Shown here piece by piece: positions 47,678-59,566 of a stretch of 64,000 nucleotides of DNA (the stretch's first letter is position 1; each line of letters opens with the position of its first letter). Source of the DNA: Anomaloglossus baeobatrachus (Eukaryota; Chordata; Amphibia; Anura; Aromobatidae); assembly GCF_048569485.1 (NCBI RefSeq), contig NW_027442222.1:62001-126000 (forward strand), given 5' to 3'. The notes below the pieces were generated by a model. That model saw nothing but the letters and a program-made list of their open reading frames with translations. It ran no database searches and had not been told where the DNA came from. The translations under genes were made by a program, and so were the position numbers.

Positions 47678-49067
47678 CTTCTTAACCCAGTTTCCAAAAG
47701 CAGAACTCAATTCACCTGATTCATATTAGCCCGATTTAATGAATTGGAAGAAAGCATACGTCTTCATATGCACCTCAATTTGGCCCATTCACTTTTCACA
47801 CTTCCTCCTTTTGTTTTTTATCTTTCACACTTTTGACTTTCTTTATTCATCCAAATAGCAAACTCATCACCACTCAACCTGACCAACTCGGCTATGTCCC
47901 CGTGCTGCAGTTCTCTGTCTTATCTAGATCATTTGCAATTGAATGGAATAGATCCCTTTTGGACAAAGTGGATTCACCTGCTGCTGCAGTGACCACAGGT
48001 GTGATAACATCTAGAATTGGCATCTGGTGCGATCTCTCCGCTTCCACTCCAAAGAAAGTTACCTGTTTATTCCTATCATGCATTGGTTTTTGGGGTTTTC
48101 TTTGAGTAATGATGATCTCTTTAGTAGTCTGTTGGCGCCCTCTCCTGGAGGAATAGTTTGCTTGCTCTTGGACATTCTAAAAGAGAGGTCATGATAGACA
48201 TTGAGCTTCTGAGCTCAATTGGGGACAGTCATGGGTGATGAATGTTTGCAACCTACTGCGAAGCCTCATACCGCAATATAAGGAACGTCAAATACTAAGA
48301 AAGGGCGGCCTATGAAAGAATTACTACTTTCAATAAGTACACTTAAACGGCTAATTGGGAATAGAAAAACTGTAAAAAGCCCTCTGAGAAAGCCCCCCTC
48401 TAACCTTTGATAGTAAGCTTTTCTGTAGTCTGCCTGTTGATGTATTTTCCGTTTGAACTGTGCACAACATGAAGAGACGGAACACTGGCGGCTTGTCACA
48501 ATGCCCCCCGATGACATCACAATAGCGCTGCTGCCTAGAAAACAAGCTGCGCAGAAGAAGTTGTTCTTTGGGTGGGAGGGTGGGCTAGTGGAAGGAGGGG
48601 GCAATCTCTTTTTTTCCCGGGTGGTAGGGGGATGACAGGAGAAGGGAAGCGGGTGGTGAGAAAGGTACAGAGGGCAGGGTTTGGGGGCTGGGAAGGAAAG
48701 GGAAAAGATTAGGGTTTGGGGATGATGAAAGGGCTTTCTACGGGTAAGGATGGCAAAGGGTGGCAGTGACGGAAAGTCAGGCAACCTGTCCTGTCCGTCT
48801 TTTTGTATCGTGAATTGGAAAGACTGCAAGGGGGAGGGGAGTTGCTTGCGCCCTAAAGGAGGAGTTATTCAGATTCATTGCAGTGGGCGGCGGCTGCAAA
48901 ACGCACCATTCTTCTTGTTTTGGCTCTGCAAAGCAGCCTTTTCAAGGGTTGGCTTGGGTGACAAAATGTCTTGTGTAGGCGTGGGTTTGTCTCCCTCTCG
49001 CTCTCTCTCCCTAAGATGTGTCCGGCATAGGCCAGGGTGCCACTCGAGGCCCAAACCAATTCTGGTT

Positions 49068-49255
49068 ATCGCTTCTCGGCCTTTTGGCTAAGATCAAGTG
49101 TAGTATCTGTTCTTATCAGTTTAATATCTGATACGTCCCCTATCTGGGGACCATATATTAAATGGATTTTTAGAACAGGGAGATGGAAAAAGAGCTTGCT
49201 CTGTCCACTCCACGCATTGACCTGGTATTGCAGTACCTCCAGGAACGGTGCACCC
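49068..49255 (+). ncRNA. RNU2: U2 snRNA, copy 25
   Basis: Identical to copy 1. Confidence 0.98.
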
Positions 49256-50645
49256 CTTCTTAACCCAGTTTCCAAAAGCAGAACTCAATTCACCTGATTC
49301 ATATTAGCCCGATTTAATGAATTGGAAGAAAGCATACGTCTTCATATGCACCTCAATTTGGCCCATTCACTTTTCACACTTCCTCCTTTTGTTTTTTATC
49401 TTTCACACTTTTGACTTTCTTTATTCATCCAAATAGCAAACTCATCACCACTCAACCTGACCAACTCGGCTATGTCCCCGTGCTGCAGTTCTCTGTCTTA
49501 TCTAGATCATTTGCAATTGAATGGAATAGATCCCTTTTGGACAAAGTGGATTCACCTGCTGCTGCAGTGACCACAGGTGTGATAACATCTAGAATTGGCA
49601 TCTGGTGCGATCTCTCCGCTTCCACTCCAAAGAAAGTTACCTGTTTATTCCTATCATGCATTGGTTTTTGGGGTTTTCTTTGAGTAATGATGATCTCTTT
49701 AGTAGTCTGTTGGCGCCCTCTCCTGGAGGAATAGTTTGCTTGCTCTTGGACATTCTAAAAGAGAGGTCATGATAGACATTGAGCTTCTGAGCTCAATTGG
49801 GGACAGTCATGGGTGATGAATGTTTGCAACCTACTGCGAAGCCTCATACCGCAATATAAGGAACGTCAAATACTAAGAAAGGGCGGCCTATGAAAGAATT
49901 ACTACTTTCAATAAGTACACTTAAACGGCTAATTGGGAATAGAAAAACTGTAAAAAGCCCTCTGAGAAAGCCCCCCTCTAACCTTTGATAGTAAGCTTTT
50001 CTGTAGTCTGCCTGTTGATGTATTTTCCGTTTGAACTGTGCACAACATGAAGAGACGGAACACTGGCGGCTTGTCACAATGCCCCCCGATGACATCACAA
50101 TAGCGCTGCTGCCTAGAAAACAAGCTGCGCAGAAGAAGTTGTTCTTTGGGTGGGAGGGTGGGCTAGTGGAAGGAGGGGGCAATCTCTTTTTTTCCCGGGT
50201 GGTAGGGGGATGACAGGAGAAGGGAAGCGGGTGGTGAGAAAGGTACAGAGGGCAGGGTTTGGGGGCTGGGAAGGAAAGGGAAAAGATTAGGGTTTGGGGA
50301 TGATGAAAGGGCTTTCTACGGGTAAGGATGGCAAAGGGTGGCAGTGACGGAAAGTCAGGCAACCTGTCCTGTCCGTCTTTTTGTATCGTGAATTGGAAAG
50401 ACTGCAAGGGGGAGGGGAGTTGCTTGCGCCCTAAAGGAGGAGTTATTCAGATTCATTGCAGTGGGCGGCGGCTGCAAAACGCACCATTCTTCTTGTTTTG
50501 GCTCTGCAAAGCAGCCTTTTCAAGGGTTGGCTTGGGTGACAAAATGTCTTGTGTAGGCGTGGGTTTGTCTCCCTCTCGCTCTCTCTCCCTAAGATGTGTC
50601 CGGCATAGGCCAGGGTGCCACTCGAGGCCCAAACCAATTCTGGTT

Positions 50646-50833
50646 ATCGCTTCTCGGCCTTTTGGCTAAGATCAAGTGTAGTATCTGTTCTTATCAGTTT
50701 AATATCTGATACGTCCCCTATCTGGGGACCATATATTAAATGGATTTTTAGAACAGGGAGATGGAAAAAGAGCTTGCTCTGTCCACTCCACGCATTGACC
50801 TGGTATTGCAGTACCTCCAGGAACGGTGCACCC
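50646..50833 (+). ncRNA. RNU2: U2 snRNA, copy 26
   Basis: Identical to copy 1. Confidence 0.98.
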
Positions 50834-52223
50834 CTTCTTAACCCAGTTTCCAAAAGCAGAACTCAATTCACCTGATTCATATTAGCCCGATTTAATGAAT
50901 TGGAAGAAAGCATACGTCTTCATATGCACCTCAATTTGGCCCATTCACTTTTCACACTTCCTCCTTTTGTTTTTTATCTTTCACACTTTTGACTTTCTTT
51001 ATTCATCCAAATAGCAAACTCATCACCACTCAACCTGACCAACTCGGCTATGTCCCCGTGCTGCAGTTCTCTGTCTTATCTAGATCATTTGCAATTGAAT
51101 GGAATAGATCCCTTTTGGACAAAGTGGATTCACCTGCTGCTGCAGTGACCACAGGTGTGATAACATCTAGAATTGGCATCTGGTGCGATCTCTCCGCTTC
51201 CACTCCAAAGAAAGTTACCTGTTTATTCCTATCATGCATTGGTTTTTGGGGTTTTCTTTGAGTAATGATGATCTCTTTAGTAGTCTGTTGGCGCCCTCTC
51301 CTGGAGGAATAGTTTGCTTGCTCTTGGACATTCTAAAAGAGAGGTCATGATAGACATTGAGCTTCTGAGCTCAATTGGGGACAGTCATGGGTGATGAATG
51401 TTTGCAACCTACTGCGAAGCCTCATACCGCAATATAAGGAACGTCAAATACTAAGAAAGGGCGGCCTATGAAAGAATTACTACTTTCAATAAGTACACTT
51501 AAACGGCTAATTGGGAATAGAAAAACTGTAAAAAGCCCTCTGAGAAAGCCCCCCTCTAACCTTTGATAGTAAGCTTTTCTGTAGTCTGCCTGTTGATGTA
51601 TTTTCCGTTTGAACTGTGCACAACATGAAGAGACGGAACACTGGCGGCTTGTCACAATGCCCCCCGATGACATCACAATAGCGCTGCTGCCTAGAAAACA
51701 AGCTGCGCAGAAGAAGTTGTTCTTTGGGTGGGAGGGTGGGCTAGTGGAAGGAGGGGGCAATCTCTTTTTTTCCCGGGTGGTAGGGGGATGACAGGAGAAG
51801 GGAAGCGGGTGGTGAGAAAGGTACAGAGGGCAGGGTTTGGGGGCTGGGAAGGAAAGGGAAAAGATTAGGGTTTGGGGATGATGAAAGGGCTTTCTACGGG
51901 TAAGGATGGCAAAGGGTGGCAGTGACGGAAAGTCAGGCAACCTGTCCTGTCCGTCTTTTTGTATCGTGAATTGGAAAGACTGCAAGGGGGAGGGGAGTTG
52001 CTTGCGCCCTAAAGGAGGAGTTATTCAGATTCATTGCAGTGGGCGGCGGCTGCAAAACGCACCATTCTTCTTGTTTTGGCTCTGCAAAGCAGCCTTTTCA
52101 AGGGTTGGCTTGGGTGACAAAATGTCTTGTGTAGGCGTGGGTTTGTCTCCCTCTCGCTCTCTCTCCCTAAGATGTGTCCGGCATAGGCCAGGGTGCCACT
52201 CGAGGCCCAAACCAATTCTGGTT

Positions 52224-52411
52224 ATCGCTTCTCGGCCTTTTGGCTAAGATCAAGTGTAGTATCTGTTCTTATCAGTTTAATATCTGATACGTCCCCTATC
52301 TGGGGACCATATATTAAATGGATTTTTAGAACAGGGAGATGGAAAAAGAGCTTGCTCTGTCCACTCCACGCATTGACCTGGTATTGCAGTACCTCCAGGA
52401 ACGGTGCACCC
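52224..52411 (+). ncRNA. RNU2: U2 snRNA, copy 27
   Basis: Identical to copy 1. Confidence 0.98.
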
Positions 52412-53801
52412 CTTCTTAACCCAGTTTCCAAAAGCAGAACTCAATTCACCTGATTCATATTAGCCCGATTTAATGAATTGGAAGAAAGCATACGTCTTCA
52501 TATGCACCTCAATTTGGCCCATTCACTTTTCACACTTCCTCCTTTTGTTTTTTATCTTTCACACTTTTGACTTTCTTTATTCATCCAAATAGCAAACTCA
52601 TCACCACTCAACCTGACCAACTCGGCTATGTCCCCGTGCTGCAGTTCTCTGTCTTATCTAGATCATTTGCAATTGAATGGAATAGATCCCTTTTGGACAA
52701 AGTGGATTCACCTGCTGCTGCAGTGACCACAGGTGTGATAACATCTAGAATTGGCATCTGGTGCGATCTCTCCGCTTCCACTCCAAAGAAAGTTACCTGT
52801 TTATTCCTATCATGCATTGGTTTTTGGGGTTTTCTTTGAGTAATGATGATCTCTTTAGTAGTCTGTTGGCGCCCTCTCCTGGAGGAATAGTTTGCTTGCT
52901 CTTGGACATTCTAAAAGAGAGGTCATGATAGACATTGAGCTTCTGAGCTCAATTGGGGACAGTCATGGGTGATGAATGTTTGCAACCTACTGCGAAGCCT
53001 CATACCGCAATATAAGGAACGTCAAATACTAAGAAAGGGCGGCCTATGAAAGAATTACTACTTTCAATAAGTACACTTAAACGGCTAATTGGGAATAGAA
53101 AAACTGTAAAAAGCCCTCTGAGAAAGCCCCCCTCTAACCTTTGATAGTAAGCTTTTCTGTAGTCTGCCTGTTGATGTATTTTCCGTTTGAACTGTGCACA
53201 ACATGAAGAGACGGAACACTGGCGGCTTGTCACAATGCCCCCCGATGACATCACAATAGCGCTGCTGCCTAGAAAACAAGCTGCGCAGAAGAAGTTGTTC
53301 TTTGGGTGGGAGGGTGGGCTAGTGGAAGGAGGGGGCAATCTCTTTTTTTCCCGGGTGGTAGGGGGATGACAGGAGAAGGGAAGCGGGTGGTGAGAAAGGT
53401 ACAGAGGGCAGGGTTTGGGGGCTGGGAAGGAAAGGGAAAAGATTAGGGTTTGGGGATGATGAAAGGGCTTTCTACGGGTAAGGATGGCAAAGGGTGGCAG
53501 TGACGGAAAGTCAGGCAACCTGTCCTGTCCGTCTTTTTGTATCGTGAATTGGAAAGACTGCAAGGGGGAGGGGAGTTGCTTGCGCCCTAAAGGAGGAGTT
53601 ATTCAGATTCATTGCAGTGGGCGGCGGCTGCAAAACGCACCATTCTTCTTGTTTTGGCTCTGCAAAGCAGCCTTTTCAAGGGTTGGCTTGGGTGACAAAA
53701 TGTCTTGTGTAGGCGTGGGTTTGTCTCCCTCTCGCTCTCTCTCCCTAAGATGTGTCCGGCATAGGCCAGGGTGCCACTCGAGGCCCAAACCAATTCTGGT
53801 T

Positions 53802-53989
53802 ATCGCTTCTCGGCCTTTTGGCTAAGATCAAGTGTAGTATCTGTTCTTATCAGTTTAATATCTGATACGTCCCCTATCTGGGGACCATATATTAAATGGA
53901 TTTTTAGAACAGGGAGATGGAAAAAGAGCTTGCTCTGTCCACTCCACGCATTGACCTGGTATTGCAGTACCTCCAGGAACGGTGCACCC
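53802..53989 (+). ncRNA. RNU2: U2 snRNA, copy 28
   Basis: Identical to copy 1. It is the last complete gene before the 840-bp insertion. Confidence 0.98.
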
Positions 53990-55379
53990 CTTCTTAACCC
54001 AGTTTCCAAAAGCAGAACTCAATTCACCTGATTCATATTAGCCCGATTTAATGAATTGGAAGAAAGCATACGTCTTCATATGCACCTCAATTTGGCCCAT
54101 TCACTTTTCACACTTCCTCCTTTTGTTTTTTATCTTTCACACTTTTGACTTTCTTTATTCATCCAAATAGCAAACTCATCACCACTCAACCTGACCAACT
54201 CGGCTATGTCCCCGTGCTGCAGTTCTCTGTCTTATCTAGATCATTTGCAATTGAATGGAATAGATCCCTTTTGGACAAAGTGGATTCACCTGCTGCTGCA
54301 GTGACCACAGGTGTGATAACATCTAGAATTGGCATCTGGTGCGATCTCTCCGCTTCCACTCCAAAGAAAGTTACCTGTTTATTCCTATCATGCATTGGTT
54401 TTTGGGGTTTTCTTTGAGTAATGATGATCTCTTTAGTAGTCTGTTGGCGCCCTCTCCTGGAGGAATAGTTTGCTTGCTCTTGGACATTCTAAAAGAGAGG
54501 TCATGATAGACATTGAGCTTCTGAGCTCAATTGGGGACAGTCATGGGTGATGAATGTTTGCAACCTACTGCGAAGCCTCATACCGCAATATAAGGAACGT
54601 CAAATACTAAGAAAGGGCGGCCTATGAAAGAATTACTACTTTCAATAAGTACACTTAAACGGCTAATTGGGAATAGAAAAACTGTAAAAAGCCCTCTGAG
54701 AAAGCCCCCCTCTAACCTTTGATAGTAAGCTTTTCTGTAGTCTGCCTGTTGATGTATTTTCCGTTTGAACTGTGCACAACATGAAGAGACGGAACACTGG
54801 CGGCTTGTCACAATGCCCCCCGATGACATCACAATAGCGCTGCTGCCTAGAAAACAAGCTGCGCAGAAGAAGTTGTTCTTTGGGTGGGAGGGTGGGCTAG
54901 TGGAAGGAGGGGGCAATCTCTTTTTTTCCCGGGTGGTAGGGGGATGACAGGAGAAGGGAAGCGGGTGGTGAGAAAGGTACAGAGGGCAGGGTTTGGGGGC
55001 TGGGAAGGAAAGGGAAAAGATTAGGGTTTGGGGATGATGAAAGGGCTTTCTACGGGTAAGGATGGCAAAGGGTGGCAGTGACGGAAAGTCAGGCAACCTG
55101 TCCTGTCCGTCTTTTTGTATCGTGAATTGGAAAGACTGCAAGGGGGAGGGGAGTTGCTTGCGCCCTAAAGGAGGAGTTATTCAGATTCATTGCAGTGGGC
55201 GGCGGCTGCAAAACGCACCATTCTTCTTGTTTTGGCTCTGCAAAGCAGCCTTTTCAAGGGTTGGCTTGGGTGACAAAATGTCTTGTGTAGGCGTGGGTTT
55301 GTCTCCCTCTCGCTCTCTCTCCCTAAGATGTGTCCGGCATAGGCCAGGGTGCCACTCGAGGCCCAAACCAATTCTGGTT

Positions 55380-55419
55380 ATCGCTTCTCGGCCTTTTGGC
55401 TAAGATCAAGTGTAGTATC
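55380..55419 (+). pseudogene. RNU2: U2 copy 29, 5' part (nt 1-40), cut by the 840-bp element
   Basis: U2 nt 1-40 are followed by non-U2 sequence. The last three bases, ATC (55417-55419), are repeated where U2 resumes at 56260. They may be a 3-bp duplication or a chance overlap with the insert. Confidence 0.93.
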
Positions 55420-55426
55420 GTTCGAA

Positions 55427-55454
55427 AAGGTGGTTTAAGGCTCCGGCCACCTTA
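55427..55454 (+). repeat. Inverted repeat near the 5' end of the 840-bp element
   Basis: AAGGTGG and CCACCTT form a perfect 7-bp stem around a loop of about 14 nt, starting a few bases into the insert. Confidence 0.6.
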
Positions 55455-55714
55455 GTACAATGATGCAATGCACACTGGAAGGTTGCGCTTGTTAGTACTT
55501 TGGGAGGATAGTATATCCATCTAGAGGAAACCATGGCCCTACCAGGATCGAGGCTATTAGACTGAGTAAGTGTGGGGGTTATGGTGCAATGTGCCCCAGG
55601 AATGGACACCCTGGAGGGAGTCTGAACTTGCTAGGTTGGGACCCTGGTAAGCCTCAGACTCTGTCGCACGCCGCGCCTTGCCTATTCATACTTTCCAAGC
55701 ATATTGCCCTATCC

Positions 55715-55731
55715 CGGCCTTCTGGCTAAGA
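55715..55731 (+). other. U2-like 17-mer inside the 840-bp element
   Basis: CGGCCTTCTGGCTAAGA matches U2 nt 10-26 at 16 of 17 positions. It also forms a perfect local hairpin (CCTTCT/AGAAGG, 55718-55734). The 12-mer GGCCTTCTGGCT recurs at 56114-56125. Confidence 0.6.
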
Positions 55732-55748
55732 AGGGAAATTTTTATAAT

Positions 55749-55999
55749 CCCGGTCGGAGGTCCGGTCAGCTTTGGGCTGAGAAACCAACACCCGGTTGGA
55801 GGTCCGGGTCAGCTTTGGCTGGGAAACCAACACCCGGTTGGAGGTCCGGTTAGCCTTGGGCTGAGAAACCAACACCCGGTTGGAGGTCCGGTCAGCCTTG
55901 GGCTGAGAAACCAACACCCGGTTGGAGGTCCGGTCAGCCTTGGGCTGAGAAACCAACACCGGTTGACGGTCCGGGCAGTCTCGGCTGCGAAACCAACGA
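55749..55999 (+). repeat. Six 42-bp hairpin repeats in the 840-bp element
   Basis: Units start at about 55749, 55791, 55833, 55875, 55917 and 55959, with a constant 42-bp period. The last unit is more diverged. The typical unit starts CCCGGTTGGAGGTCCGG and ends GAAACCAACA. Within a unit TCAGCC pairs with GGCTGA (loop TTG), and the outer GTTGG pairs with CCAAC, so each unit can fold as a two-step hairpin. The repeats give an open frame of 14-aa periods on both strands only because 42 is a multiple of 3. Confidence 0.85.
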
Positions 56000-56259
56000 C
56001 TAGTAGCTCCCTACTCCACTTGGGTAAGATGCCTCGGTGGACGCTGGGAGCAACAACAAGGCTCAACCAGGCTTCGGCTTGGGGGAGCACCGAAGATCCC
56101 TGACCCTCGCTGTGGCCTTCTGGCTCGGAGGGACGGGGTTGATTTTTGGGGATCCTCTTCTCACGGAGGGGTCCACACGAATCCTAGCCTTTGCACTGTT
56201 TTTGGTGTGACTTCGGTCATGCATTTTTGCGGTGCTTTGGAAAGCTTCATTAAATCAAA

Positions 56260-56410
56260 ATCTGTTCTTATCAGTTTAATATCTGATACGTCCCCTATCT
56301 GGGGACCATATATTAAATGGATTTTTAGAACAGGGAGATGGAAAAAGAGCTTGCTCTGTCCACTCCACGCATTGACCTGGTATTGCAGTACCTCCAGGAA
56401 CGGTGCACCC
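56260..56410 (+). pseudogene. RNU2: U2 copy 29, 3' part (nt 38-188)
   Basis: U2 nt 38-188 with the normal 3' box after it. It begins at the same nucleotide as the 3' parts of copies 20 and 21. Confidence 0.94.
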
Positions 56411-57800
56411 CTTCTTAACCCAGTTTCCAAAAGCAGAACTCAATTCACCTGATTCATATTAGCCCGATTTAATGAATTGGAAGAAAGCATACGTCTTCAT
56501 ATGCACCTCAATTTGGCCCATTCACTTTTCACACTTCCTCCTTTTGTTTTTTATCTTTCACACTTTTGACTTTCTTTATTCATCCAAATAGCAAACTCAT
56601 CACCACTCAACCTGACCAACTCGGCTATGTCCCCGTGCTGCAGTTCTCTGTCTTATCTAGATCATTTGCAATTGAATGGAATAGATCCCTTTTGGACAAA
56701 GTGGATTCACCTGCTGCTGCAGTGACCACAGGTGTGATAACATCTAGAATTGGCATCTGGTGCGATCTCTCCGCTTCCACTCCAAAGAAAGTTACCTGTT
56801 TATTCCTATCATGCATTGGTTTTTGGGGTTTTCTTTGAGTAATGATGATCTCTTTAGTAGTCTGTTGGCGCCCTCTCCTGGAGGAATAGTTTGCTTGCTC
56901 TTGGACATTCTAAAAGAGAGGTCATGATAGACATTGAGCTTCTGAGCTCAATTGGGGACAGTCATGGGTGATGAATGTTTGCAACCTACTGCGAAGCCTC
57001 ATACCGCAATATAAGGAACGTCAAATACTAAGAAAGGGCGGCCTATGAAAGAATTACTACTTTCAATAAGTACACTTAAACGGCTAATTGGGAATAGAAA
57101 AACTGTAAAAAGCCCTCTGAGAAAGCCCCCCTCTAACCTTTGATAGTAAGCTTTTCTGTAGTCTGCCTGTTGATGTATTTTCCGTTTGAACTGTGCACAA
57201 CATGAAGAGACGGAACACTGGCGGCTTGTCACAATGCCCCCCGATGACATCACAATAGCGCTGCTGCCTAGAAAACAAGCTGCGCAGAAGAAGTTGTTCT
57301 TTGGGTGGGAGGGTGGGCTAGTGGAAGGAGGGGGCAATCTCTTTTTTTCCCGGGTGGTAGGGGGATGACAGGAGAAGGGAAGCGGGTGGTGAGAAAGGTA
57401 CAGAGGGCAGGGTTTGGGGGCTGGGAAGGAAAGGGAAAAGATTAGGGTTTGGGGATGATGAAAGGGCTTTCTACGGGTAAGGATGGCAAAGGGTGGCAGT
57501 GACGGAAAGTCAGGCAACCTGTCCTGTCCGTCTTTTTGTATCGTGAATTGGAAAGACTGCAAGGGGGAGGGGAGTTGCTTGCGCCCTAAAGGAGGAGTTA
57601 TTCAGATTCATTGCAGTGGGCGGCGGCTGCAAAACGCACCATTCTTCTTGTTTTGGCTCTGCAAAGCAGCCTTTTCAAGGGTTGGCTTGGGTGACAAAAT
57701 GTCTTGTGTAGGCGTGGGTTTGTCTCCCTCTCGCTCTCTCTCCCTAAGATGTGTCCGGCATAGGCCAGGGTGCCACTCGAGGCCCAAACCAATTCTGGTT

Positions 57801-57988
57801 ATCGCTTCTCGGCCTTTTGGCTAAGATCAAGTGTAGTATCTGTTCTTATCAGTTTAATATCTGATACGTCCCCTATCTGGGGACCATATATTAAATGGAT
57901 TTTTAGAACAGGGAGATGGAAAAAGAGCTTGCTCTGTCCACTCCACGCATTGACCTGGTATTGCAGTACCTCCAGGAACGGTGCACCC
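57801..57988 (+). ncRNA. RNU2: U2 snRNA, copy 30
   Basis: Identical to copy 1. The following spacer has C to G at 58510. Confidence 0.98.
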
Positions 57989-59378
57989 CTTCTTAACCCA
58001 GTTTCCAAAAGCAGAACTCAATTCACCTGATTCATATTAGCCCGATTTAATGAATTGGAAGAAAGCATACGTCTTCATATGCACCTCAATTTGGCCCATT
58101 CACTTTTCACACTTCCTCCTTTTGTTTTTTATCTTTCACACTTTTGACTTTCTTTATTCATCCAAATAGCAAACTCATCACCACTCAACCTGACCAACTC
58201 GGCTATGTCCCCGTGCTGCAGTTCTCTGTCTTATCTAGATCATTTGCAATTGAATGGAATAGATCCCTTTTGGACAAAGTGGATTCACCTGCTGCTGCAG
58301 TGACCACAGGTGTGATAACATCTAGAATTGGCATCTGGTGCGATCTCTCCGCTTCCACTCCAAAGAAAGTTACCTGTTTATTCCTATCATGCATTGGTTT
58401 TTGGGGTTTTCTTTGAGTAATGATGATCTCTTTAGTAGTCTGTTGGCGCCCTCTCCTGGAGGAATAGTTTGCTTGCTCTTGGACATTCTAAAAGAGAGGT
58501 CATGATAGAGATTGAGCTTCTGAGCTCAATTGGGGACAGTCATGGGTGATGAATGTTTGCAACCTACTGCGAAGCCTCATACCGCAATATAAGGAACGTC
58601 AAATACTAAGAAAGGGCGGCCTATGAAAGAATTACTACTTTCAATAAGTACACTTAAACGGCTAATTGGGAATAGAAAAACTGTAAAAAGCCCTCTGAGA
58701 AAGCCCCCCTCTAACCTTTGATAGTAAGCTTTTCTGTAGTCTGCCTGTTGATGTATTTTCCGTTTGAACTGTGCACAACATGAAGAGACGGAACACTGGC
58801 GGCTTGTCACAATGCCCCCCGATGACATCACAATAGCGCTGCTGCCTAGAAAACAAGCTGCGCAGAAGAAGTTGTTCTTTGGGTGGGAGGGTGGGCTAGT
58901 GGAAGGAGGGGGCAATCTCTTTTTTTCCCGGGTGGTAGGGGGATGACAGGAGAAGGGAAGCGGGTGGTGAGAAAGGTACAGAGGGCAGGGTTTGGGGGCT
59001 GGGAAGGAAAGGGAAAAGATTAGGGTTTGGGGATGATGAAAGGGCTTTCTACGGGTAAGGATGGCAAAGGGTGGCAGTGACGGAAAGTCAGGCAACCTGT
59101 CCTGTCCGTCTTTTTGTATCGTGAATTGGAAAGACTGCAAGGGGGAGGGGAGTTGCTTGCGCCCTAAAGGAGGAGTTATTCAGATTCATTGCAGTGGGCG
59201 GCGGCTGCAAAACGCACCATTCTTCTTGTTTTGGCTCTGCAAAGCAGCCTTTTCAAGGGTTGGCTTGGGTGACAAAATGTCTTGTGTAGGCGTGGGTTTG
59301 TCTCCCTCTCGCTCTCTCTCCCTAAGATGTGTCCGGCATAGGCCAGGGTGCCACTCGAGGCCCAAACCAATTCTGGTT

Positions 59379-59566
59379 ATCGCTTCTCGGCCTTTTGGCT
59401 AAGATCAAGTGTAGTATCTGTTCTTATCAGTTTAATATCTGATACGTCCCCTATCTGGGGACCATATATTAAATGGATTTTTAGAACAGGGAGATGGAAA
59501 AAGAGCTTGCTCTGTCCACTCCACGCATTGACCTGGTATTGCAGTACCTCCAGGAACGGTGCACCC
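59379..59566 (+). ncRNA. RNU2: U2 snRNA, copy 31
   Basis: Identical to copy 1. The following spacer has C to A at 60491. Confidence 0.98.

Larger units (their letters stand above)
55420..56259 (+). mobile_element. 840-bp non-coding element at the Keno nick site (SINE-like, unclassified)
   Basis: This insert interrupts U2 at exactly the first-strand position used by the Keno-like elements (U2 resumes at nt 38) and ends TTAAATCAAA, the same 3' end as Keno (TTAAATC plus A-run). It has no credible coding sequence. In order it holds a stem AAGGTGG/CCACCTT (55427-55454), a stretch recalling the 5S rRNA internal control region (55481-55506), a U2-like 17-mer (55715-55731), six 42-bp repeats (55749-55999), a second GGCCTTCTGGCT (56114-56125) and an AT-richer 3' tail. 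The left junction shows only ATC duplication. It is most likely a non-autonomous retroelement using U2-specific machinery, or a 5'-truncated piece of another U2-targeting LINE. I do not recognise the family. Confidence 0.7.

Noticed and set aside
55678-56103. A 141-codon frame with 14-residue repeats over the 42-bp repeats.
   Set aside because: The frame is open on both strands because the repeat length is a multiple of three. No known peptide motif is seen, and hairpin structure explains the repeats better.
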